In this document: positions 1-10,672 of the stretch, piece after piece | Layout of the letters: the number at the start of each line of letters is the position of its first letter | Numbering within the stretch: position 1 is the stretch's first letter | Origin: Aegilops tauschii subsp. strangulata | Taxonomy: Eukaryota; Streptophyta; Magnoliopsida; Poales; Poaceae | Assembly (NCBI RefSeq): GCF_002575655.3 | Contig: NC_053037.3 | Coordinates: forward strand, 249,955,135-250,019,134 | DNA length: 64,000 nt | Reading direction: 5' to 3' | Program-made: the position numbers and the translations under genes | Notes under the pieces: generated by a model | What the model was told of the DNA's origin: nothing | The model's database searches: none | Seen by the model: the letters and a program-made list of their open reading frames with translations, nothing else

Positions 1-1120
1 TTGACACGACGATGCAACCGCAAATTCAACAAAGCAAAAACCCTAAAAAGATTATGCAAATGCTCAGATTGGTTCGGATATGATGAACTAACCCTATTTT
101 TTTTTGTGGCTTTTTCGTGGACTGTAGGTATGAAGAACAGACTCGATCTAAACTACGAAAAACTGTAAAATCTCACCGAGCAACCTGGAAATCTGATACC
201 ACTTGATAGAGGCAAAGGTGTCCCGTCTTTCGATGAGATGATGGATATCGCTTTGGTGTAAGTCGACTTTGACGATCCGACTACGAACGTGCGATGACGT
301 CGCGCCTTAGCATTCGCTAAACCAACTCCGAGAGGTTATTGACCACGCCGGAGCACGATCAACCTGACCACGAGGGTCTGTTTCCTGCGAGCAAACGAAG
401 AACAAGCAAGAAACTGAGATTGCAATCTGGATATTGCGAATATAAGATGAAAGCTTTATTGATCAAGGTGGGGTTCTGTGACGCCTTTGTCTGGTCGTTG
501 AACACAAACGAAGTACGCGAAGTTGCAGCTATGGCGAACTTTTAATCTAAACAAAACCCAAAGTCTAAACGACGCCCTAAGGGCTGTATATATGGAGGAA
601 GAGGGGGGAATTTCGTGGCCCTTGGGGAAGGGGTCCGAAACCAACCCTATCTCTTGTTTCCCCACACATATGGACTCTAAAAATAGCCTATACTCAAGTA
701 TTTCGAAATTACATGGGCCTGGCCCAAAAATAAGGTGACGCAGTACCTAGAATAGCCTCTGGACGAAAGTTATGAAGTAGCATCTTGTATATTTCGTCCA
801 AGGCTTCATGCACGCATTATGGTGGCTTCAATGTCCTGAAATCATCACTTGTAACTCCGTTCTTGTCCCCCATGCACATGCCATCATCTCCATTCTTGTT
901 CTTGCTCCAATGTTCATCCTTCTCAAAGCTAGGCCCTTCATTTGTAAGAAAAACAAATGTATCCAATTTAGGCAGCATCATATTCTCATGAACATTAGAA
1001 TCGTTACCAAGAAACGAAAGTACCTGGTAATTTAATTGGCGTGCGCGAGCTCTAGTAATTGGTCCAGTATGTATAGCAGCAGGGGCTGTGGGTGTAACAA
1101 TGGTATTGATGTCCTCATCA
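1..1120 (-). mobile_element. G1-a: 5' end of a Ty3/gypsy element running off the left edge
   Basis: Positions 1-203 match the untranslated leader just inside the 5' LTR of G1-b (10471-10672). 204-1120 is a full LTR. The element is on the minus strand, so its gag-pol lies left of the window. A primer-binding site, read on minus as TGGTATCAGA, sits at 192-201, two bases from the LTR. The 5 bases beyond the LTR are GCATG (1121-1125); the partner target duplication is outside the window, so insertion cannot be confirmed. It interrupts a gene remnant starting at 1121. Its LTR shares private variants with G1-c (for example around 285-300 and 340), so those two are closer to each other than to G1-b. 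Confidence 0.9.
204..1120 (-). repeat. G1-a 5' LTR (917 bp)
   Basis: On the plus strand it begins TGATAGAGGC and ends CCTCATCA, the same edges as the other G1 LTRs. It is colinear with 4901-5818, 10673-11588 and 54133-55041. The TATA-like stretch near 587-594 reads toward the element interior on the minus strand. An antisense open frame (817-1120) is the LTR copy of the region that encodes the Gag-Pol C-terminus in the 3' LTR; here it has no start and is not a gene. Confidence 0.92.
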
Positions 1121-1675
1121 GCATGCCGCACCGGCGTTGTTGTAGTCATCCTCCGGGACGCCATTGTTGAAGTCTTCAAGGCAGCGCATAATGTTCTTCA
1201 CATGAAAATCAAACATCCCATCGTTGCGCGATCAACGGGCGGGGCGCAAGAGGACAACAACTCGCGGCGTTGTGAAGTAGCGGTCGACGGCGGCGTCCCA
1301 TGAAGCTGAGTGGGCCGCGTGCACGGGCACGGGTACGGCAGCTGCAGGCAAACACACGGGGACCAGTGCCACGATGGGTGCAGGGGTACGCACGGGCAAG
1401 GGCATGGGCGCTGGCACTGGCATGTACACGAGCTCGCGCGGGTCCATGGGGACCTCGCTAACGCCCGTAGCTTCCAGCGCTGTGATAGTGCTCGACGACC
1501 AACCCATCCATGCTACGGTGATGGGAGCTGGGACGAGCGGGGCAGAAACCGCCGCGGCGAGCTCGTTCTGGGCCATGTCCATGAGGACCCATTCCTCCTT
1601 GTTTTGTATCTCGTCCAGCTCGGAGTCGACTACACCAAACTAGAAGACTAGTGGCAGATGATCCTTCTGCGCCAT
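1121..1675 (-). pseudogene. Gene remnant with proline/alanine-rich N-terminal part, unknown function
   Basis: Read on minus from the ATG at 1675 there is coding-like sequence with an in-frame TAG about 11 codons in. A long open stretch follows (ORF 1232-1582, rich in Ala, Pro and Val) and ends in a stop at 1232. In another frame the last 110 bases continue as plausible protein (NDGMFDFHVK, then CLEDFNNGVPEDDY) until the G1-a LTR cuts it at 1120. This is therefore a broken first exon with at least one stop and one frame change. I do not recognise the family. Whether it belongs to the CACTA-like element to the right or to other DNA is unclear, because the right-hand copy has no counterpart of it. 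Confidence 0.45.
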
Positions 1676-2060
1676 GGCGTCGGTGGAGGTCTGCGGGAGG
1701 GGAATGGGAGGCGAGCAGTAAGGCCGCCCGTATTAAACAGCAGCTTAGGCGCCATTAATGGAGAGGATGCAAGCGAGGCAGTCGGCCAAGGAAGTCAAAG
1801 GGCTCGCTTCCTAGTGATCCTACGCAGCGTACATCTCGCACGCTTCCCTGTGAGCCTGCGCATTGGAGGACAACTTGCATGCCTCCCAGCCCGCGCATTG
1901 GAGGACAACTTGCACGCCTCCCGGTCAGCCTGCGCAGCACACTGCTCTCGCACGCTTCCCATCTAATCAAGCAGCTTTCAGCATGGCACCTCCTAGCCAT
2001 TAAAAGTGTGACGCGTGGCATCACATGAATGGTTAACATAATGCCCACGATTTAAATTAT
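1676..2060. other. Non-coding stretch with a short direct repeat
   Basis: No gene seen. A block of about 30 bp containing GCGCATTGGAGGACAACTTG occurs twice in tandem (near 1858 and 1894), flanked by degenerate pieces of the same unit. It lies upstream of the remnant at 1121-1675 and could hold its promoter, but no convincing TATA box was found. Confidence 0.4.
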
Positions 2061-4640
2061 AAAAACATTTGATATGATAAGGTGGCAACTATTTGTTTCA
2101 AAATGTGTTTGTTGGCTATTGATATGGGTGCGCCTTCTCTCAAATTGGACACAAAAAATACCACAACATGTCGGGTGCCATTTTGTTATAGCATGCCAAG
2201 TTTCATGAATTTCTGACAAGTTTTGGATTTACTAGAATTTTAAAACCAAGTATCTTAATGTTTGCGGCCGACGACCGATGCCGAGGTGTTAGGAGTTCAT
2301 TCCATTTCTTCCATGGGACCTAAGCATGCACGCAAGGACACACATATGATTTTTTAACCCATTTTGCTACACTGGAGCATGTGCATGTAGTTGAAATTTG
2401 AATTATGCACATAAAATGCCTAGAAAACTCAGTTAATGCATAAAATGTCCAAATGAACCCCCAAAAATTCCAAATTTTAACTTAACACTCCTCATGCTCT
2501 ATATTGTATCTAGAAAAAAATTCAAGGCGAGAGGAGGCAACAATGTCGTTTTGTCCAGAAAGGTGACCCACGTTCCCTACCGGAACCACGAGGCTTCTTG
2601 GGAGAAGGTCTAGTTTGTGAGGAGTGTATACAAAAACCTGCCCCAAATGAGACATTTTTTACCACAACATGTGGTGCCGTTCCATGATAGCATGCCAAGT
2701 TTCATGAAATTCAGACAAGTTTTGGATATACTAGAATTTAAAAACAAAGTATCTCAACGTTTTGTCGGCAAGCACGATGCCCTGGTGTTTGAAATTCATT
2801 CCCATTTCTTGCATGGGACCTAAGCATGCACCCAACGACACACATTTGATTTTTCAACCCATTTTTCTGCACTGGAGCATGTGCCTATAGTTCAAATTTG
2901 AATTATGCACATAAAATGCCTAGAAAACTCAGTTAATGTATAAAAATGTCCAAACAAACCCCCAAAAATTCCAAATTTGAACATGACACTCCTGTTGCTC
3001 CATGTTGCCACTAGGAAAAAAATTGAAAGCAAGAAGAGGCAACGAATATCTTTTCATCCATGAAGGAGGCACATTCCCTACCGGAACCATGAGGCTTGTT
3101 GTGAGAAGCTCTGGTTTGTGAGAAGCTTATACCCAAACCTTCCCCAAATGGGGATATTTTTACCACATCATGTTGATGTCATTCCATGATAGCATGCCAA
3201 GTTTCATGAATTTCAGACGAGTTTTGGATTGAATAGAATTTGAAATCCGTGTATCTCAATGTTTGCGGCCAAGCGACAGTGCCGAGGTGTTTGACATTCA
3301 TTCTCATTTCTTGCATGGGACCTAAGCATCGAACCAAGGACACACATTTGATTTTTTAATCCATTTATATGCACTAGAGCATGTGCCTGTAGTTAAAAAT
3401 TGAATTATGCATATAAATGCATAGAAAACTCTGTTAATGTATAAAAATGTCCAAACGTACCCCAAAAGTTTACAAAATTTAACACAACACTCATGTTGTT
3501 CTATGTTGACACTAGAAAAAATTTCAAAGCAAGAAGAGGCAACGAATATCATTTCGTCCATAAAGATGACACGTTCCCTATAGGAACGATGAGGCTTGTT
3601 GTGAGAAGCTCTGGTTTTGAGAAGCTTATACCCAAATATGCCCCAAATGGGACAATTTCTTTACCATAGCATGTTGATGCCGTTCCATGATAGCATGGCA
3701 AGTTTCTTGAATTTCAGACGAGTTTTGGATTTACTAGAATTTTAAAACCATGTATCTCATTGTTTGTGGCCAAGCGACAGTGCCGAGGTGTTTGACATTC
3801 ATTCCCATTTCCTGCATGGGATCTAAGCATGCAACCAAGGACACACATTTGATTTTTCAACCCATTTATATGCATCGGAGCATGTGCATGTAGTTCAAAT
3901 TTGAATTATGCACATAAATATCTAGACAACTCACTTAATGTATAGAAATGTCCAAACGAACCCCGAAAAATTCCAAAATTTAACATGACACTCCTGTTGT
4001 TCTATGTTGACACTAGAAACATTTTGAAAGCAAGAAGAGGCACTGAATACCGTTTTGTCCACAAAGGTGACACGTTCCCTACCGGAACCATGCGGCTTGT
4101 TGTGAGAAGCTCTGGTTTGTGAGAAGCTTATACCAAAACCTTCCCCAAATGGGACAATTTTTTTACCACAACATGTTGATGCCATTCCATGATAGCATGC
4201 CAAAGTTCATGAATGTCAGATGAGTTTTGTATTTACTAGAATATCAAAACGAAGTATCACAACGTTTGCCGGCGAGCCACGGTGCCGAGGTGTTTGAAAT
4301 TCATCCCCATTTCTTGCATGGGACATAAGCATCAGCCCATTGACACATATATGATTTTACAACCCATTTTGGTGCACTGGAGCATGTGCATGTAGTTTAA
4401 TTTTAAATTCTACACCTAAAATGCCTAGAAAACCAAGTTGATGTATAAAAATGTCCAAACGAACCCTGAAAATTCCAATTTTTTTGATGACACACATATA
4501 GTTGCATGTTCAATACAGATAAAAGTTCTAGCAATTCAAAGACCCTCCTTTGCCACTGTTACCCAATTATGTATTTCAAATCAAGACGAAAAATCAAGTA
4601 GATCGCACTCATTTCATTATCACCAATCGTGTGAGATGTA
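2061..4640 (+). repeat. Tandem array, five units of about 500 bp (left CACTA-like copy)
   Basis: Each unit carries the same ordered landmarks: ATAGCATGCCAAGTTTCATG, then CTTGCATGGGACCTAAGCAT, then a short AT-rich block with ATGTCCAAACGAAC. The second landmark falls near 2310, 2808, 3310, 3812 and 4312, a period of about 500 bp. Units are diverged from one another, so the array is old. The same array occurs in inverted orientation at 43621-44419 and 49176-50920. Short ORFs inside are chance frames. No promoter or gene is evident. Confidence 0.85.
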
Positions 4641-4786
4641 GTACAAAGTATCTTGGAGCACCGTCGGAGTAGTACGTATATGGCTTACGGGAGAAGGTGC
4701 GTTCGCTATAGTCCACAACTGACGCGTCAAGCTCACTAGCTCGCTCCCCAAATATAACTTCACTGTTCAATCATCGCCGGTGAAAG

Positions 4787-4875
4787 ATGGGGACGTGGAC
4801 CCATGTTGTGAGCGCAACTTCACGGCCCACTCCAGCGAGAGCGCGGCCGCAGCCGCCATGCGCATGCTAACAAGC
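4787..4875 (+). pseudogene. Gene A, left copy, 5' fragment
   Basis: The ATG at 4787 starts a frame reading MGTWTHVVSATS, matching MGTWTRVPKATS of the right copy at 43464. The frame then shifts, and the coding sequence is cut at 4875 by G2 (TSD CAAGC at 4871-4875 and 31912-31916), resuming at 31917. Upstream (4641-4786) is conserved with the right copy and includes CCCCAAATATAAC, a possible core promoter or leader. See the entry at 31917 for the rest. Confidence 0.6.
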
Positions 4876-4900
4876 TGATGCGGAGTATCCTATGGACATC
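4876..4900 (+). repeat. First 25 bp of the G2 left LTR
   Basis: TGATGCGGAGTATCC... matches the start of the right LTR at 30881. The LTR is cut after position 4900 by G1-b; the ACATC at 4896-4900 is repeated at 11589-11593 as the G1-b target duplication, and the LTR resumes at 11594. Confidence 0.93.
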
Positions 4901-5818
4901 TGATAGAGGCAAAGGTGTCCCGTCTTTCGATGAGATGATGGATATCGCTTTGGTGGAAGTCGACTTTGACGATCCGACTACGAACGTGCGAGGACGTCGC
5001 GCCTTAGCAATCGCTAAACCAACTCCGAGAGGTTATCGACCACGCCGGAGCACGATCAACCTGACCACGAGGGTCTGTTTCCTGCGAGCAAACGAAGAAC
5101 AAGCAAGAAACTGAGATTGCAATCTGGATATTGCGAATATAAGATGAAAGCTTTATTGATCAAGGTGGAGTTCTGTGACGCCTTTGTCTGGTCGCTGAAC
5201 ACAAACGAAGTACGCGAAGTTGCAGCTATGGCGAACTTTTAATCTAAACAAAACCCAAAGTCTAAACGACGCCCTAAGGGCTGTATATATGGAGGAAGAG
5301 GGGGGGAATTTCGTGGCCCTTGAGGAAGGGGTCCGAAACCAACCCTATCTCTTGTTTCCCCACACATACGGACTCTAAAAACAGCCTATACTGATGTATT
5401 TCGAAATTACATGGGCCTGGCCCAATAATAAGGTGACGCAGCACCTAGAATAGCCTCTGGACGAAAGTTATGAAGTAGCATCTTGTATATTTCGTCCAAG
5501 GTTTCATGCACGCATTATGGTGGCTTCAACGTCTTGAAATCATCACTTGTAACTCCGTTCTTGTTCCCCATGCGCATGCCATCATCTCCATGCTTGTTCT
5601 TGCTCCAATGTTCATCCTTCTCAAAGCTAGGCCCTTCATTTGTAAGCAAAACAAATGTATCCAATTTAGGCAACATCATATTCTCATGAATATTAGAATC
5701 ATTACCAAGAAACGAAAGTACCTGGTAATTTAATTGGCGTGCGCGAGCTCTAGTAATTGGTCCAGTATGTATAGCAGCAGGGGCTGTGGGTGTAACAATG
5801 GTATTGATGTCCTCATCA
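4901..5818 (-). repeat. G1-b 3' LTR (918 bp)
   Basis: The plus-strand left edge TGATAGAGGC abuts the ACATC duplication; the right edge CTCATCA abuts the polypurine tract. It encodes the last 100 or so residues of the Gag-Pol frame (stop at 5515). A TATA-like ATATATAC is read on the minus strand near 5283-5291. Confidence 0.94.
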
Positions 5819-8800
5819 TCCTCCCCTTCTTGAAATGAAGTCGTCCTCGACGGAAGCTCATCTTCCTCACCCAAATAAGGCTTCAAATCTGCAATGTTAA
5901 AAGTGGGACTAACCCCAAAATCTGCAGGCAGCTCAAGTTTATATGCATTATCATTTATTTTCTCTAACACCTTAAAAGGACCATCAGCACGTGGCATTAG
6001 CTTTGATTTGCGCAAATCAGGAAATCTATCCTTACGCAAATGTAACCAAACAAGATCTCCAGGTGCAAACACAACATGTTTTCTACCCTTATCTCCAGCA
6101 AGTTTATATTTAGCATTCATACGCTCAATGTTTTCCTTAGTTAACTCATGCATTTTTAAGATCAATTCAGCACGTTGTTTAGCATCAAAATTAACCTTCT
6201 CCGAAGATGGAAGAGGCAACAAATCAATAGGTGCACGAGGTAGGAAACCATACACAATTTCAAAAGGGCACATCTTAGTAGTAGAATGCAATGAACGATT
6301 ATAAGCAAACTCAATATGAGGCAAGCATTCTTCCCACATTTTCTTATTATTCTTCAAAACAGCCCTAAGCATAGTAGACAATGTTCTATTGACTACTTCA
6401 GTTTGTCCATCAGTTTGGGGGTGACAAGTAGTACTAAAAAGCAGTTTAGTCCCCAACTTAGCCCATAAACATCTCCAAAAGTGGCTAAGAAATTTAGTAT
6501 CACGATCGGAAACAATAGTATTTGGCACACCATGCAAGCGAATAATTTCACGAAAGAACAAATCAGCAACATTAACAGCATCATCGCTTTTATGACATGG
6601 TATAAAGTGTGCCATTTTCGAGAATCTATCCACGACAACAAATATGCTATCCCTCCCCTTCTTTGTTCGAGGTAAACCTAAAACAAAGTCCATAGATATA
6701 TCCTCCCAAGGAACACTAGGTACAGGCAAAGGCATATATAAACCATGAGGATTGAGTCGTGACTTAGCTTTTTGACATGTAGTGCAGCGAGCAACAAAAC
6801 GCTCAACATCCCGTCTCATCTTTGGCCAAAAGAAATGTGTAGCAAGTACGTCCTCTGTCTTCTTCACGCCAAAGTGTCCCATTAATCCTCCGCCATGCGC
6901 CTCCTGCAACAACAAAAGACGAAGAGAGCTAGCTGGAATGCATAGCTTGTTAGCACGGAACACAAATCCATCATTAACGACAAACTTGTTCCAGGTTCTT
7001 CCTTCTTTACAATTCTGCACAGCACAAGGACTAAGAGATTCGCGTATATAACCTTTGTCAAGCAGCTCCTGTACTTGACGCATAATCTCCTTCGTCTCCT
7101 CTGGATTGGTACGGTATGGTGCACGGTTGGGTAGCGATGCACCGGGAATTAAGTCAATTTGATGCTCAATCCCTCGAATAGGTGGTAATCCCGGTGGCAC
7201 GTCTTGTGGAAAGACGTCAGCGAACTCCTGCAAAATGTTAGTGACAGCAGGGGGCAAAGAGGAAGGCACGTCCTCGAATGAAAATAATGCCTCTTTGCAC
7301 ACAAAAGCATAGCAAACAGATTTGTGGAAATCTAGTTCATCAATATCAGATTTTGTGGCAAGTAAACATGCACTTTTCAATTTAATTTCAGAAACAACAC
7401 TAGATGGTTTATTATTAGGTTTCATTTGTTGCTCAAATTCCTTTGCCACAATCTGATTTTCACTCTTATTTTTCTCCTGTTTTGCTTTATTAGCTCTATT
7501 AATGTCATCTTTCAAAATGGAATCAGGAGTCATAGGAAGCAAAGTAATATTTTTATCCTTATGAACAAGAGTATACTGATTGTTTCTACCATGGTGTACA
7601 GAATTTTTATCAAATTGCCATGGTCTACCTAGTAATAAGGAACATGCTTGCATGGGTACCACATCACAATCAACATAATCAGCATATGTAGAGATACTAA
7701 AATGCACACGAACGGTACGTGTTACCTTAACCTTGTCGCTGTTGTTGAACCATTGGATGTAGTAAGGATGTGGATGTGGTCTTGTGGTGAGAGATAGCTT
7801 CTCCACCATCTCCATGCTAGCCAAGTTGTTACAGCTCCCTCCATCAATGATGACGCGAACAGAACGTTCCTTCACAACTCCCTTTGTATGGAACAAATTA
7901 TGCCTCTGATTTTGCTCTGCTTGTGTGACCTGCACACTCAAAACACGTTGAGCAACTAAACATTCATACCTGTCAACGTCTTCAGGAGCCATGTATTGCG
8001 TCTCATTTTCAGAATCATCTCCACCATGTTCTTCACGTGTAATAAGAGCCAAAGTCTCCTCATCATAGTCACTAGCGGACTCATACCCACCATCCTCAGT
8101 AGCAATCATGACACGCTGAGATTTGCATTCTCTCGCAAAATGTCCTCTTCCCTTACAACGACGACAAATAATATCACTTGTGTGCCCTGTCGATGCCATG
8201 GAAGAAGAAAAGCTCTGCGCAGGCCCGGCAGGCGTGCTCTTGGCAGAGAGTGGTGGTTGTGCCTGCTTTCTTGTATCACGGCTGGAGGTGGCACCTGATG
8301 GAGGTGATGGTGAAGTGGAAGTAGAAGATGCACGCGGTGTCCATGATGAAGGTCGACCTGCAGAAAAGTTAGTTCGCGCCAATGGCTGTCGATCCTGCAC
8401 TTCACGTTCAGCTTTACAAGCAAGATGGAATAAACGAGTGATATTATTATAATCCTTATACTCTAGAATGGTCTGAATCTCTTTATTTAATCCACCCATA
8501 AAACGTGCAAGCATAGCTTCATTCTCCTCAACAATACCACATCGAATCATGCCAGTTTGTAATTCCTGATAATATTCTTCTACAGAATTTTTCCCTTGTC
8601 TTAAACGCTGCAATTTTTGAAGTAATTCACGTTGATAATATGGTGGAACCCAACGAGTACGCATAGCAGTTTTCAAAGCAGCCCAAGTAGTTGGAACAGG
8701 ATATAATCTACAATGTTCAGACCACCAAACACATGCAAAGCTAGTGAAAGCACAAACAGCAGCAGGAACACGGCTCTCCTCAGGATATTGTAAACATGTA

Positions 8801-9147
8801 AATCGTTGTTCAGTTTCTAACTCCCAAGTAAGATATATATGAGGAACATATCTACCCTCAAATGGTGGAATATTCAATTTCAGTTTAGGGAGATGGTCAT
8901 GATCTCGTACCTGAGGTGGTGGTGCCGGCCTACCGTTGCGAATATATACCTGAGGTCGACCTGCTGGTGGTGGTGCTGGTGGCTGCACGTAGTTCTGATT
9001 TTGATCAACCTCATCCTCATAATCGCCCGCATAATCGTCATCCTCCTCAGCCGCCGCAGGAGCAGGAGCCAAAGAAGCATCAACAGTAGGTGCAGCAGCA
9101 CCCGAATTTTGACCTATCTCAATTGGAACGCGCTGTGCCCGTCCCAC
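5515..9147 (-). pseudogene. gag-pol: Gag-Pol polyprotein with in-frame loss of RT and RNase H (G1-b)
   Basis: Ty3/gypsy polyprotein that normally builds the capsid and supplies replication enzymes. The frame is open for 1,210 codons. Domains in order: Gag capsid domain (about residues 90-250, with the VWWSEHCRL region), CCHC knuckle ([16 protein letters not shown], about 335), protease-like active site (IDGGSCNN, about 435), then directly integrase: HHCC zinc finger (HFGVKK ... CTTCQKAKS), the DDE core ([31 protein letters not shown]) and a C-terminal domain ending in the LTR. Compared with G1-c, 1,212 bp (404 codons) encoding RT and RNase H are missing at 7019/7020 and the frame is kept. The N-terminal Gag segment is separated by a stop at 9187-9189. 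The element cannot reverse-transcribe itself but could still make Gag, protease and integrase domains (inference). Confidence 0.9.
5819..5831 (-). promoter_or_regulatory. Polypurine tract of G1-b
   Basis: On minus it reads AAGAAGGGGAGGA directly before the 3' LTR, the expected position for plus-strand DNA priming. The identical string lies at 45398-45410 in G3. Confidence 0.85.
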
Positions 9148-9186
9148 TTGATTTGGAAGGCGGCGTTGGAGATGTGGTTGTTGTTG

Positions 9187-9426
9187 TTATAGAGGTGCGA
9201 CATGTGCAGCCGGTGGTGGTTGGGGAAGACGCTTGAGTAATTCAGTAAACTTGTTATCCAGCTTTGTCTCAAACGACTTCTCCACGGCATCTATCTTCTC
9301 CATAGCCTCTTCAAATCTGTTTAGCACATCTCCCACCTGGCCACTCATCATTTGCTGAAATTTATCATGCAACTCCTTGTTCGTCATGTTCTCCCAATCA
9401 GTCTCATCGGCTTGTGAACCTGCCAT
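9187..9426 (-). pseudogene. gag: Gag N-terminal segment cut off by a stop codon (G1-b)
   Basis: The ATG at 9426 (MAGSQADETD) is taken as the Gag start because all three G1 copies in the window keep it with the same upstream context. The segment has a helical, charged region (KELHDKFQQM ... AMEKIDAVEK), probably a coiled coil. The frame ends at TAA 9187-9189, where G1-c and G1-d have CAA; the same frame reopens downstream into the long frame ending at 5515. The stop is thus a private nonsense mutation of this copy. Confidence 0.8.
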
Positions 9427-10660
9427 GGTTAGCAGCAAAAGAAACACAAAAGAATATGATCCTGCAGACTACTAGAAGTGGTGGTGATGGTGGTGTGTCA
9501 CAAAACCTTCAAGCGAATCTCAAATTCTTACCAGTTCTTACCCAGCAGCAGGTGGTGATCGGCAACCGTTGTAGTCAAAAACTCTCAAAGCTTGGATATA
9601 GCGATTACCAGGAAGAGTCAAACGCACGATGTAGACTTATGTGGGGCTGGGAATGCTTATAATATGGTAGCAAAATGGTAAGCAATAATCAATGCAGAGA
9701 TGCAAAGTTGAATAAACGCTCAACGACGGTACTGTGCTGGTCCTAGGCTAGACCGTGCTAGAGACGCGAGCCTAGAACACTAACAAAATCACGGCGCTGC
9801 ACGTAAACAAGGGAAAAGCACACTCTGGATTTTTTTTTCGCTCTTTTTTTTTGCGCTCTTTTTTTTTGCGCTCCTCTTTTTTTTTTGTGAAAAATCACTA
9901 TAATGGCGAGTGTCTCAAAACTCTTCCCAGGTCAAACTGACAGGATGGGCACAAAAGTTTTTGACTATTTTTTTTCGGAAATCAGGGCAGCGACGACGAA
10001 AAAGTGCGACAAAAAATCACTATGATGGCGAGTGTCTCAAAACACTACCCGGGGCCTAAAAATAGGATAGGGAAAAAATATTTTTGGTTGCCGAAATTTT
10101 GGCCTAAAAACTGCCCGGGGGTCTCCAGACTCTTTTTTTTTCCGAGACCTACTCAGGCAAGGAAACACGAAACGGAAAATATATGGATCTCTAAAACCAA
10201 CCGAATATGAAAAGAACTCGGATTGGTGGTGGATATATGGCGGTAGGATATGGCAGCGGTGGTGGTATATGGTAGCGGTAGTGGTAAATGGATACGGATC
10301 GGTGGTGGTATATGGATACGGATTGGTGGTGGTATATGGATACGGATGCAAAGCGGTGGCGGATAAGCAATGGTGGTAGATGGCAAGGCGATGATGATGG
10401 TGCGGCGGCGGCGTGACAACTTATGACCAGAACTCGAAACTCTAAAAGACTAGGCTCTAAGACCAGCAACTTGACACGACGATGCAACCGCAAATTCAAC
10501 AAAGCAAAAACCCTAAAAAGATTATGCAAATGCTCAGATTGGTTCGGATATGATGAACTAACCCTAATTTTTTTGTGGCTTTTTCGTGGACTGTAGGTAT
10601 GAAGAACAGACTCGATCTAAACTATGAAAAACTGTAAAATCTCACCGAGCAACCTGGAAA
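9427..10660 (-). other. Untranslated leader of G1-b
   Basis: About 1.2 kb with no gene. It holds T-runs on the plus strand (9828-9882) with repeated GCGCTC between them. A block of about 45 bp with ATGGCGAGTGTCTCAAAAC occurs twice, about 120 bp apart (near 9903 and 10023). A minisatellite at 10216-10350 is built of GGTGGTGGTATATGGATACG variants. Blocks at 9718-9780 and 10432-10490 are conserved in G3 and in the other G1 copies, so they may be cis signals for replication or packaging. Confidence 0.75.
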
Positions 10661-10670
10661 TCTGATACCA
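10661..10670 (-). promoter_or_regulatory. Primer-binding site of G1-b
   Basis: On minus it reads TGGTATCAGA, the start of the site complementary to the 3' end of initiator tRNA-Met, two bases inside the 5' LTR. Confidence 0.85.
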
Positions 10671-10672
10671 CT

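Noticed and set aside
785..1035. Small plus-strand ORFs recurring in each G1 LTR (also 5483, 11253, 54714)
   Set aside because: They are shadows opposite the LTR-encoded Gag-Pol C-terminus; their repetition only reflects LTR copies.
10216..10350. TATATGG-rich repeats as a promoter
   Set aside because: A minisatellite inside the transcribed leader, absent from the related G3 leader.
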